Source: Desulfitobacterium hafniense DCB-2
GTDB taxonomy: Bacteria; Bacillota; Desulfitobacteriia; Desulfitobacteriales; Desulfitobacteriaceae
Reading direction: 5' to 3'
NCBI RefSeq assembly: GCF_000021925.1
Contig: NC_011830.1
Coordinates: forward strand, 2,825,001-2,889,000
Length of the DNA: 64,000 nt
Positions within the stretch are counted from its first letter, which is position 1. Every line of letters begins with the position of its first letter. Both the position numbers and the translations under genes were made by a program. The notes under the pieces are model-generated. The model was not told where the DNA came from. It did not search any database and saw only the letters and a program-made list of their open reading frames with translations. This document shows positions 8,979 to 17,089 of the stretch, in pieces.

Positions 8979-9896
8979 ATGGCGAATCGACTGGAAAGCC
9001 AGGATAACCCCAGAGGTATAGGAAAGGTGCAAATACCACTCCATGTGAAATTGATCTTTCCTTCGGTGTTTGTCCTTGGTCTGGTCATACTTTATCCTTT
9101 AATAAGTTCTTTAGTACTATCCCTATTTAATTATGAGTTAACCAGGCCTGATGAGATAAAGCTTAATGTTCTCGGCAATTACGGCAAGATGATCAATGAT
9201 GATGTATTTTGGCTGTCCTTGAAAAATACTGTCGTATTTACAGGTGTCTCTCTTGTTATCAGTATTATTGTTGGCCTGATTGGAGCAATCACACTGGATC
9301 AGTTGCCCAAACGCTTAGCCGGCTTACGGGGAGTCATCTTGATCCCTTGGCTTATTCCCGGGGTTATCGTCGGTTTTTTGTTTATGTTGATTTTTGATGT
9401 ACAAGTAGGGGTAGCTAATGTGATCTTAGAACGTGCCGGAATAATTAAAGAATTCTTACCTTGGCTGATGAATGATCAGTTGGCAGGAATTGCTGTGATA
9501 GTCGCCAATATATGGAATCAAGTGCCGTTCTATATTCTGATGTTTACGGCTGGTCTCAAAGCAATTCCAGCAGAGATTAAGGAGGCTGCGATTGTTGAAG
9601 GGGCAAGTCGGTGGCAGGAATTCATTCACGTTACATTACCCTTTTTGCGCGGGATTCTCATCATTACCAGCTTGCTGATGATTATTCGTAATTTCAATAA
9701 CTTCCCTTTGATCTACACCATGACCGGTGGTGGCCCGGTCTACTCGACAACGACTTTTGTCATCTATATTTACCGTCTCGCCTTTGAACAGTTCAATATC
9801 GGTTATGCCTCTGCTGTGGGTGTTGTCTGGTGTCTGGTATTATTGCTGCTTTCAAGTCTATATATAAAAGTTCTTTCTAAGCAGGATTCCATATAA
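8979..9896 (+). CDS. Sugar ABC transporter permease (MalF/UgpA-like)
   Basis: 305-residue inner-membrane permease with six predicted transmembrane segments. The EAA loop that docks to the ATPase is visible as EIKEAAIVEGASRWQEF around residues 203-219. The first membrane segment begins about residue 28 after a hydrophilic N-terminus. AGGAGGGG precedes the ATG. It pairs with the next gene to form the translocation pore. Confidence 0.93.
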   Translation: MANRLESQDNPRGIGKVQIPLHVKLIFPSVFVLGLVILYPLISSLVLSLFNYELTRPDEIKLNVLGNYGKMINDDVFWLSLKNTVVFTGVSLVISIIVGLIGAITLDQLPKRLAGLRGVILIPWLIPGVIVGFLFMLIFDVQVGVANVILERAGIIKEFLPWLMNDQLAGIAVIVANIWNQVPFYILMFTAGLKAIPAEIKEAAIVEGASRWQEFIHVTLPFLRGILIITSLLMIIRNFNNFPLIYTMTGGGPVYSTTTFVIYIYRLAFEQFNIGYASAVGVVWCLVLLLLSSLYIKVLSKQDSI

Positions 9897-9936
9897 TCAC
9901 TCAAGCTAACGAATAATGTATGAGGAGGTCAACAGA

Positions 9937-10782
9937 ATGTTTCGACGGAGATTATCATTAGGCTGGGCAACATTTGTGTGGGGCTCGGTGGCATTTATCA
10001 TGGCTTGGACCCTGTTTCCAATCTTTTGGATGGTATCGACTTCCTTTAAAACGAACTTGGATGTCTTTAAGATGCCTCCAGAGTTATGGCCTTCACAACC
10101 GACCTTAGAAAATTACATTGGCTTAGCTTCGGGAATCAATCCCATTCCTCGTTTTTTCTTCAACAGTTTTATCACTGCTTTATTGACCGTTGTCCTGACC
10201 ACTGTGCTGGCCGTCTTTGCGGGATATGCCTTATCGCGTCTGAAGTTCAAGTTCCGCGATCAGATACTTGTCAGTGTGCTGGTGACCCAAATGTTTCCTT
10301 TAGTTGTCATGCTGGCACCGCTTTATCTCCTTTATGTAAAAGCTCATTTACTCAATACCTACTTGGGCATGGTTATTGCTTTCACATCCTTTGCCTTGCC
10401 CTTCGGGATTTGGATGATCAAAGGATTTATCGATTCCGTTCCAGTTGAGGTTGAACAAGCCGCGATGGTTGACGGGTGCAGCCGTATGCAAGCCTTGCGG
10501 ACTGTGGTCCTGCCTCTGATAACTCCGGGGATTGTGGCTACAGGCATCTTTGCTTTCCTCGATGCTTGGAATAATTTACTCTTCCCCTTAACACTTACGA
10601 ATGAAATCGCCATGAAAACCCTGCCGGCCGGAATGGTTATGGCCTTCTCCGGACAGTTCAAAAGTGACTGGAGCGGGATGATGGCGGCCTCATTCATTAC
10701 CACCCTTCCTGTGCTCATCATCTTTATTTTCCTGCAGCGTTACCTTGTCGAAGGACTGACCGGGGGCGCGGTGAAAGGCTAG
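9937..10782 (+). CDS. Sugar ABC transporter permease (MalG/UgpE-like)
   Basis: 281-residue second permease, six membrane segments, EAA loop visible as EVEQAAMVDGCSRMQAL. The start is set at the ATG at 9937 because GAGGAGG (9921-9927) lies nine bases before it; an earlier in-frame ATG at 9916 sits upstream of that ribosome site. Forms the heterodimeric channel with the preceding permease. The kinase gene follows 74 bp on. Confidence 0.93.
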   Translation: MFRRRLSLGWATFVWGSVAFIMAWTLFPIFWMVSTSFKTNLDVFKMPPELWPSQPTLENYIGLASGINPIPRFFFNSFITALLTVVLTTVLAVFAGYALSRLKFKFRDQILVSVLVTQMFPLVVMLAPLYLLYVKAHLLNTYLGMVIAFTSFALPFGIWMIKGFIDSVPVEVEQAAMVDGCSRMQALRTVVLPLITPGIVATGIFAFLDAWNNLLFPLTLTNEIAMKTLPAGMVMAFSGQFKSDWSGMMAASFITTLPVLIIFIFLQRYLVEGLTGGAVKG

Positions 10783-10856
10783 CACTATGGCAGGCCTCTG
10801 ATCGCATAATAATCGGGATTAAGCTAGGCGAATATCTTCGGAGGTGTTTATTTTTC

Positions 10857-12065
10857 GTGAAAGCAAATATAGCTATTGTCCAGGCTGGTGGACCCACCTC
10901 TGTGCTGAATGCGAGCTTGGCGGGTTTTTTAGAGGCTGCAGCCTCTTCAGAGCGATATCATCATGTTCTAGGCTTTTGTAACGGGATCGAAGGCTTGATT
11001 AAGAATCAAGTGATGCATTTAGAAGGCCTTAGTAAGGCACAGTTAGATGCTCTTAAATCCCAGCCTGGAGCTGTTTTGGGGGCGGGACGATACCCGCTGA
11101 CACCAGAAAGATTGTCAAAGGTATGCTGCAATCTGCAGCTGCGAGAAATAAGTCAGTTGGTTTTAGTGGGCGGTAACGGGACGATGTGGGCTGCCGACCA
11201 AATTGCCGAAGCCTGCCCGGATGTTCAAGTTGTCGGGATACCGAAAACAGTGGATAACGATCTTTGGGGAACAGATCATTCCCCAGGCTATCTGAGTGCC
11301 GCCAAATTCATTGGCGAAGCCGTTCGCTCTTTGGCTTTAGATCTCTGGGCAATGCGTAACTTTGAGCGTGTACGGGTTGTTGAGGTGATGGGGCGGAATG
11401 TCGGGTGGTTGGCTGCGGCAGGGAGCTTGGCGCAAACCTCTTTACCTGATTACCCGCCGCTCCATTTTTACCTGCCGGAACATCCCTTTGAGTTAGAAAA
11501 GTTTTTCACTAAAGTCGATGAACATTTACATCGCCATCCTTGCTTGTTGGTTATTGTCAGCGAAGGGATTCGCTTGGCAGATGGAAGCCCGGTTGCCGAA
11601 TTTGAGATAGGCCGATGCAAGGTACCGGGAGGGGCTGCGCAGATGTTGTCGTCTGAACTGCGTAACCGGGGGATTCCATCCCGAAGCGAAGTTTTGGGAA
11701 TCTTGCAGCGGGCAAACACTTGGTCTGTGTGTGAACGTGACCGCCAGGAAGCTATATTTTTAGGGAAGCAGGCTATCGGGGTCTTAGGCCAGGGTAAGAG
11801 CAAAGTCATGCTGGGCTTGCCGGCGCAGACTGTTGATTTTGCCGAAGACAGCAAGGCACAGTGGGTTGATCTGAAAAGTGTTGCAGGATTGGAACGCCCA
11901 GTGGCTCCTTGTTATTTGACAGAGAGCGGAATTGATCCTTCGTTTACTGCTTGGCTGCAAAACAAAATGGGAGAACCTTTGGCGGAGGCCAATAGCGCTC
12001 TTCAGGTATGGAAGCTTGCTGCGGAACAATTGTCAAGTAACCCTGTGAACCGCCAATCCAGATAG
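10857..12065 (+). CDS. Phosphofructokinase-family sugar kinase with altered active site
   Basis: 402-residue PfkA/PPi-PFK family protein, longer than E. coli PfkA (320) and like the pyrophosphate-type or mixed subfamilies. Conserved: GGPTSVLNASL at the N-terminus, PKTVDND containing the catalytic Asp (a Lys follows the Pro as in many PPi-dependent enzymes), and VVEVMGR. Altered relative to E. coli PfkA as I recall it: GGDGS is GGNGT, so Asp103 is Asn, and in the RxxVLGHIQR segment the 6-phosphate ligand His249 is Ile (RSEVLGILQR) while Arg243, Arg252 and Arg162 equivalents remain. The change at the 6-phosphate pocket suggests a substrate lacking a normal 6-phosphate. GTG start with GGAGGTG upstream. 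Phosphoryl donor (ATP or PPi) is not decidable here. Confidence 0.85.
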   Translation: MKANIAIVQAGGPTSVLNASLAGFLEAAASSERYHHVLGFCNGIEGLIKNQVMHLEGLSKAQLDALKSQPGAVLGAGRYPLTPERLSKVCCNLQLREISQLVLVGGNGTMWAADQIAEACPDVQVVGIPKTVDNDLWGTDHSPGYLSAAKFIGEAVRSLALDLWAMRNFERVRVVEVMGRNVGWLAAAGSLAQTSLPDYPPLHFYLPEHPFELEKFFTKVDEHLHRHPCLLVIVSEGIRLADGSPVAEFEIGRCKVPGGAAQMLSSELRNRGIPSRSEVLGILQRANTWSVCERDRQEAIFLGKQAIGVLGQGKSKVMLGLPAQTVDFAEDSKAQWVDLKSVAGLERPVAPCYLTESGIDPSFTAWLQNKMGEPLAEANSALQVWKLAAEQLSSNPVNRQSR

Positions 12066-12100
12066 CTCTAAAGCATTCAAGAGGATAGGAGAAAAGGCAC

Positions 12101-13540
12101 ATGAAAAAGGAAATAAGAGAGTCCCTTTTTATCGATGGAGAATGGCAAGAGGCAATCAATAAAGAAGTCAAAGGTGTAATTAACCCTGCAACCGGTAAAG
12201 TTTTTTGTGAGATAGGATACGGCGAGGTTGATGACGCTTTATCAGCCGTAGATGCTGCTGATCGCGCATTTGGAGCATGGTCAAAAACATCTGTACGGGA
12301 AAGGGCAGATATCTTAAATCGGACAGCAGACCTTTTGCGGCAAAGAGCAGATCACATCGGCCTGATTCTGGCTGCAGAATCAGGAAAACCCGTCCCTCAG
12401 GCAGTTGGTGAAGTGAAGTTTTCTGCCGAATACTTCCAATGGTTTGCAGAAGAAATACGCAGACCGTATGGTCAATCAATTCCCAGTGATGCAGCCAATA
12501 AACGGCATCATGTTTATACACAGCCAGCGGGAGTTGCGCTGTGCCTTTCTCCCTGGAATTTCCCCGTCTCTATTCAAGCACGAAAATTGGCTCCTGCTCT
12601 GGCTGCAGGTTGCACCGTCGTGGCCAGGGGTTCCGAAGTAGCTCCCCTGAGCCTCATAGAGCTGTTTAAATGTTTGCAGGATGCGGGTATTCCCAAGGGA
12701 GTAGCCAATTCAATCCAAGGACCGGCTGCGGTCACAACAGCGGCGATGATGAAACACCCTGCAGTACGTGTCGTTAGTTTTACAGGCTCTACTCCAGTGG
12801 GACGCAGTTTAATGCGTCAAGCGGCAGATGGTGTAATACGTTTAGCTTTGGAGTTAGGCGGAAATGCTCCTTTCATTGTCTTTGCCGATGCAGATATAGA
12901 AAAGGCTGTGGAAGGCGCCATGATAGCGAAATTCAGGAATAACGGACAATCCTGCATCGGAGCAAACCGTTTTTATGTTCATGAAAGGATTTATGACAAA
13001 TTTACGGCTCTTTTTGCTGAGAAAATTTTGCGGATGAAGATTGGCAATCCGACTGAAGAGGTAGATCTTGATCTGGGGCCAATGGTAAATCTAAAGGACA
13101 AAGCAAGAATCGAAAGCTTAATCCGTGAGGCGGAAGCACTTGGAGCTAAGCCTTTAGTGCCTAAAGCAGAAGTGCCTGCCGAGGGCTATTATGTTCCGCC
13201 GGTTATTCTGGAAAATGTACCGGAAAGCGCAGCGCTCGCCAGAGAAGAATTATTTGCGCCGGTTGCGCCACTATTTAAGTTTGCAGATGAGAATGAGGTT
13301 ATTGAAAAAGCAAATAGTTCGGATATGGGTTTGGCGGCTTATGTCTACACCAATGATTTATCTCGATCTATCCGGGTTACTGAATCTCTCAAATTCGGAA
13401 TCATTGGGCTCAATAATGCCTTGCCATCAGTGGCCTATGCGCCGATGGGCGGGGTAAAACAAAGCGGCATCGGACGGGAGGGTGCAAGAATAGGACTTGA
13501 GGAATTTATGGATGTCAAGTATGTCGCAACAGAAATCTAA
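12101..13540 (+). CDS. NAD(P)-dependent aldehyde dehydrogenase (succinate-semialdehyde/lactaldehyde dehydrogenase-like)
   Basis: 479-residue aldehyde dehydrogenase superfamily member close in kind to GabD and AldA. Catalytic Cys285 in NNGQSCIGANRF and general-base Glu near 252 in LELGGN are present; the cofactor motif is SFTGSTPVGRSL; the active-site Asn lies in SPWNFP. It oxidises an aldehyde to a carboxylate with NAD(P). Between the kinase and triosephosphate isomerase genes it most plausibly oxidises the non-DHAP product of the aldolase, for example lactaldehyde, glyceraldehyde or a substituted analogue. Ribosome site AGGATAGGAG lies before the ATG. It has no acylating-type CoA features. 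Confidence 0.9.
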   Translation: MKKEIRESLFIDGEWQEAINKEVKGVINPATGKVFCEIGYGEVDDALSAVDAADRAFGAWSKTSVRERADILNRTADLLRQRADHIGLILAAESGKPVPQAVGEVKFSAEYFQWFAEEIRRPYGQSIPSDAANKRHHVYTQPAGVALCLSPWNFPVSIQARKLAPALAAGCTVVARGSEVAPLSLIELFKCLQDAGIPKGVANSIQGPAAVTTAAMMKHPAVRVVSFTGSTPVGRSLMRQAADGVIRLALELGGNAPFIVFADADIEKAVEGAMIAKFRNNGQSCIGANRFYVHERIYDKFTALFAEKILRMKIGNPTEEVDLDLGPMVNLKDKARIESLIREAEALGAKPLVPKAEVPAEGYYVPPVILENVPESAALAREELFAPVAPLFKFADENEVIEKANSSDMGLAAYVYTNDLSRSIRVTESLKFGIIGLNNALPSVAYAPMGGVKQSGIGREGARIGLEEFMDVKYVATEI

Positions 13541-13587
13541 AGACCTTAAACCTTCCAAAATGGAGGAATAACTCAAAGGAGGTATCT

Positions 13588-14517
13588 ATGAAACAAATAT
13601 TCATCAATCTTAAACGGTTTGATGTCCATAGAAGCTTAGGAGGGGTTTGTCCGTTTGAAAGAGGAGATGAATGGGTTGAATGGATTGTAGACGAGTGCAT
13701 CAATTATGAAATTGGTAAACTTGAAGGGGTAAGGGTATCGTTCATGCTTCCCGAGTCTTTGCTTGTAAGTGCTGTTAAACGTCTGCAAATCTACCCCGAA
13801 GCGGAGAGGAAATCCTTGGCAGTGGGGTGTCAGGGGGTTTTCAGGGAGGATGTCGTTGTGGGCGGCAACTTCGGGGCTTTCAGCACCAACCGGCCGGCTG
13901 CCGCAGCCAAAAGTTTAAATTGCAGTTGGACGATGATCGGGCACAGCGAAGAGAGAAACGATAAAATGGGTATTATCGCCGCCTATGATCCTGGGAGTTT
14001 ACATAGCAACATGGGGCGGCAAGCTGTTAATACCACAGTTGACACAATCCTTAATCAAGAGCTGAAATGCGCCCTGAACAGAGGGTTGAACGTCTTGTTT
14101 TGCATCGGTGAAACCGCTGAAGATAGAGGTGACGGGGATTTCAACCAACAAAAGCCCCCAATCAAAGCAGCCCTGAAAGCTCAGTTGTTAAACGGATTAA
14201 AAGGGTTTGATAAAAACCAGCTGAAGGGCCGCCTGGTTATCGGCTATGAGCCTGTATGGGCTATCGGGCCGGGGAAAACCCCTCCGGGAAGTGACTATAT
14301 CGCCTTTGTGTCAACCTATATCAAAGAGACCGTCCTGAGAGAATTTAATTTTGTGCCTTCCGTAGTTTATGGCGGTGGTTTAAAGGAAGAGAACGCCGGG
14401 ATTATCGCCAAGATCGACACCATTGACGGCGGTTTAGTGGCTCTGACAAGATTTACGGGTGAGATTGGATTTTATCCTGAAGATTTAAGAAAAATCATCT
14501 CTAAATACCTTGAATAA
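13588..14517 (+). CDS. tpiA: Triosephosphate isomerase-like protein
   Basis: TIM-barrel isomerase of 309 residues, about 55 longer than usual. The catalytic triad is intact: Asn and Lys in INLKRF at the N-terminus, the electrophilic His in TMIGHSEER, and the Glu base in GYEPVWAIGPGK, where the flexible loop 6 is PGKTPPG; the phosphate-binding YGGGLKEENA is present. Extra residues lie near the N-terminus and around 140-175. It should convert DHAP to glyceraldehyde 3-phosphate for the adjacent GAPDH. Because divergent long forms also act on tetrulose phosphates, another triose or tetrose phosphate is possible. AAAGGAGG precedes the ATG. Confidence 0.87.
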   Translation: MKQIFINLKRFDVHRSLGGVCPFERGDEWVEWIVDECINYEIGKLEGVRVSFMLPESLLVSAVKRLQIYPEAERKSLAVGCQGVFREDVVVGGNFGAFSTNRPAAAAKSLNCSWTMIGHSEERNDKMGIIAAYDPGSLHSNMGRQAVNTTVDTILNQELKCALNRGLNVLFCIGETAEDRGDGDFNQQKPPIKAALKAQLLNGLKGFDKNQLKGRLVIGYEPVWAIGPGKTPPGSDYIAFVSTYIKETVLREFNFVPSVVYGGGLKEENAGIIAKIDTIDGGLVALTRFTGEIGFYPEDLRKIISKYLE

Positions 14518-14556
14518 GCAGCGAGCAAAAAGTGTCTTAAGGGAGGTCATATTGGC

Positions 14557-16008
14557 GTGGAAATTGCCTTTGAATACGGACAAGGTTTAATGGCAGCGAA
14601 TTTGCCGGATCATACGGATGTGTTTATACCAGGGGAGACTGTTCCAGATCCGCAATACCTTAAGAACACTGAAGAAGAAACTAGAAAATCCATACTTAAT
14701 CCTATAGGGGTTCCGCCCATTTCCAAACAAGTGCAAAAAGGTTCAAAGGTGGCCATTGTCTTTCCGGACAGGGTCAAAGGAGGGGTCCAAGCAACCTCTC
14801 ACAGAAAAATAGCGATTCCCATAATCATTGCGGAATTGCTCCAGGCCGGTGTCGAAAAACAGGATATCAAGCTTATTTGCAGCAATGGCCTGCATCGGAA
14901 AAACACCAGAGAAGAAATCAAGAGCCTTTTGGGAGAAAGGGTCTTTCATGAGTTTTGGTGGAGCAATCAGATTGTCAATCATGACAGTGAAGATTGGAGC
15001 AAGCTGGTTGACCTGGGTCATGACGAAATGGGCAATCCGGTAATCATGAATCGTGAGGTTTTTGAATCGGATCTCGCCGTACTGATTGGGCATGTTCTGG
15101 GTAATCCTTATGGAGGTTATTCAGGCGGCTACAAACACTGTGCTACCGGTATCACCCATTGGAAGTCGATTGCTTCACACCATGTCCCTCATGTAATGCA
15201 CAGGCCGGACTTTACGACCGTAAACAGTCAGAGCCTGATGCGCAGAAAGTTTGATTCCATTGGCCGATATATGGAAAAGTGTATGGGAAAAAAGTTCTTT
15301 ACCTGTGACGCTGTCCTGGATACCGAGCAGAGGCAGATTGCGGTATTTGCCGGGTCCGCCGCTGAAATACAGCCTTTGTCGTGGGAAATTGCCGACAAAA
15401 GGACGTATGTGCCCTGGGCTGAGAAGAACTATGATGTGCTGGTTTTCGGTATGCCTCAGGCCTTCCACTATGGAAACGGCATGGGCACCAATCCAATTTT
15501 AATGATGCAGGCTATATCTGCACAGATCATCAGACATAAAAGGGTATTAAAAGATAACTGTGTGGTGATCTGCTCATCACTCTGCAATGGTTATTTTCAT
15601 GATGAGGAATTTCCGTCTTACAGGGCTTTATATGACCTTTTCCAAAAGGACTACCACCATACACTGCCTGACCTTGAAAAGTACGGTGAGTATTTTGCCA
15701 ATAATCAAGAGTTTATTGATAAATACCGCTTTAATTATGGCTATCATCCTTATCATGCCTTTTCCATGATATCTTGCGGACAGATAGCAGAACAACATTG
15801 TTCCGCTATCTATATCATAGGCGCTTATGAACCGGGCTATGCCCGCAGTATGGGAATGAAAACGAGAGCTACATTTGAAGAGGCTTTAAAGGATGCCGGA
15901 AAGTATGTAGGAAGCAACCCCAATATTTTGGCCCTGCCCAAAGCCTTTAAGCTTGCCAGTGTGCATCTCGGCATGAAAGAATCAATGAATAAGATAATAT
16001 CGAAATGA
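14557..16008 (+). CDS. LarA-family (DUF2088) 2-hydroxyacid racemase/epimerase homologue
   Basis: 483-residue member of the nickel-pincer racemase family typified by lactate racemase LarA (about 425 residues). Visible family features are DRVKGGVQATSHR (about 69-82), GLHRKNTREE with the His near 112, GHVLGNPYGGYSGGYK around 179-192 including the cofactor-tethering Lys, and HHVPH near 207-211. The family interconverts enantiomers or epimers of 2-hydroxyacids using the nickel pincer nucleotide made by LarB, LarC and LarE; none of those genes lies in this window. The GTG start is preceded by GGGAGG. Its place after an aldehyde dehydrogenase suggests racemisation of the hydroxyacid made by that enzyme. 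Confidence 0.8.
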   Translation: MEIAFEYGQGLMAANLPDHTDVFIPGETVPDPQYLKNTEEETRKSILNPIGVPPISKQVQKGSKVAIVFPDRVKGGVQATSHRKIAIPIIIAELLQAGVEKQDIKLICSNGLHRKNTREEIKSLLGERVFHEFWWSNQIVNHDSEDWSKLVDLGHDEMGNPVIMNREVFESDLAVLIGHVLGNPYGGYSGGYKHCATGITHWKSIASHHVPHVMHRPDFTTVNSQSLMRRKFDSIGRYMEKCMGKKFFTCDAVLDTEQRQIAVFAGSAAEIQPLSWEIADKRTYVPWAEKNYDVLVFGMPQAFHYGNGMGTNPILMMQAISAQIIRHKRVLKDNCVVICSSLCNGYFHDEEFPSYRALYDLFQKDYHHTLPDLEKYGEYFANNQEFIDKYRFNYGYHPYHAFSMISCGQIAEQHCSAIYIIGAYEPGYARSMGMKTRATFEEALKDAGKYVGSNPNILALPKAFKLASVHLGMKESMNKIISK

Positions 16009-16025
16009 TTCAGGAGGTTATTTAG

Positions 16026-17036
16026 ATGAGTGTTCGCGTTGCCATTAATGGATTTGGTAGAATTGGCCGGCTGACATTGCGGGCGATCCTGAAGCAATCC
16101 CTCCCGGTTGAAGTGGTTGCCATCAATGATTTAGGAAGTCCGGATTTATTGGCTCATCTGTTTAAGTATGATTCGCTTCACGGAATTCTCCCTAATTCAG
16201 TGGAAATTGACGGAGATACAATGCTCGTCGATGGAAAATCCATTGCTATTTTATCGGAGAGAAACCCTTTGGATCTGCCTTGGCGCAAACTGGGAGTGGA
16301 TATTGTCATCGAATCAACCGGACGTTTTACAAAGCGCGCTGCCGCGTCTCAACATCTGACAGCGGGGGCAAAGAAAGTCGTTATCTCTGCTCCGGCTAAA
16401 AACGAAGACATTACGATTGTTATGGGAGTTAACGACGATCAGTATCAGCCCCAGGAACACCATATTATTTCCAATGCTTCTTGTACAACGAATTGCCTTG
16501 CTCCCGTTGCCAAAGTTTTATTGGATGCTTTTGGAATTGAGCAAGGGATGATGACTACGACTCATTCAGTTACCAATGACCAACGGATTTTGGATCTGGA
16601 GCATTCCGACTGGCGCAGATCCCGGGCAGCCTATCAATCCATGATTCCGACCACCACGGGTGCAGCCAAAGCGGTAACCTTGGTTATACCGGAATTAGCA
16701 GGAAAAATGAATGGACTGGCCGTCAGAGTCCCTACCCCGAATGTTTCTTTGGTTGATTTTGTTGCTAATCTAACTAAATCAACCAGCAAGGAAGGGGTCA
16801 ATGCTGCCTTGCGTGAAGCGGCAGAGGGTAAATTGAAGGGATATCTTGAATATACAGAGCTGCCTCTCGTTTCCCGCGATTTTAATGGCAACTCAGCCAG
16901 CTCCATCGTCGATGGCTTATCAACGATGATAATTGGCGAGCGCATGGTTAAAGTGTTGGCCTGGTATGATAATGAATGGGGCTATTCCAACCGTATTGTG
17001 GATCTGGTGAAGTTGATTGTCATGAAAGGTCTCTAA
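16026..17036 (+). CDS. gap: Glyceraldehyde-3-phosphate dehydrogenase, type I
   Basis: 336 residues, full length. NAD-binding INGFGRIGR at the N-terminus, catalytic Cys153 in SNASCTTNCLAP, and His in TTTHSVTNDQ, where the usual Tyr-Thr of the H-x-YTNDQ segment is changed to Ser-Val; WYDNEWGYSNR at the C-terminus is canonical. It oxidises glyceraldehyde 3-phosphate to 1,3-bisphosphoglycerate. It is the last gene of the sugar cluster, 17 bp after the LarA-like gene, and is not accompanied by pgk or pgm, so it is likely a cluster-specific second copy. Confidence 0.93.
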   Translation: MSVRVAINGFGRIGRLTLRAILKQSLPVEVVAINDLGSPDLLAHLFKYDSLHGILPNSVEIDGDTMLVDGKSIAILSERNPLDLPWRKLGVDIVIESTGRFTKRAAASQHLTAGAKKVVISAPAKNEDITIVMGVNDDQYQPQEHHIISNASCTTNCLAPVAKVLLDAFGIEQGMMTTTHSVTNDQRILDLEHSDWRRSRAAYQSMIPTTTGAAKAVTLVIPELAGKMNGLAVRVPTPNVSLVDFVANLTKSTSKEGVNAALREAAEGKLKGYLEYTELPLVSRDFNGNSASSIVDGLSTMIIGERMVKVLAWYDNEWGYSNRIVDLVKLIVMKGL

Positions 17037-17045
17037 TCACGAATT

Positions 17046-17079
17046 AAGGGGATTCTTGCCTGAAGGCTGGAATCCCCTT
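17046..17079. terminator. Bidirectional terminator between gap and the AraC gene
   Basis: AAGGGGATTC (17046-17055) pairs with GAATCCCCTT (17070-17079), followed by GATTTTG on the plus side. It serves the convergent gap (plus) and AraC (minus) genes. Confidence 0.8.
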
Positions 17080-17089
17080 GATTTTGTGA

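Noticed and set aside
1527..17036. Firm assignment of the sugar locus to sulfoquinovose degradation
   Set aside because: The enzyme order fits, but no sulfonate exporter, sulfite-releasing enzyme or sulfoquinovosidase gene is in the window, and 6-deoxyhexose catabolism fits equally well, so only the chemical logic is claimed.
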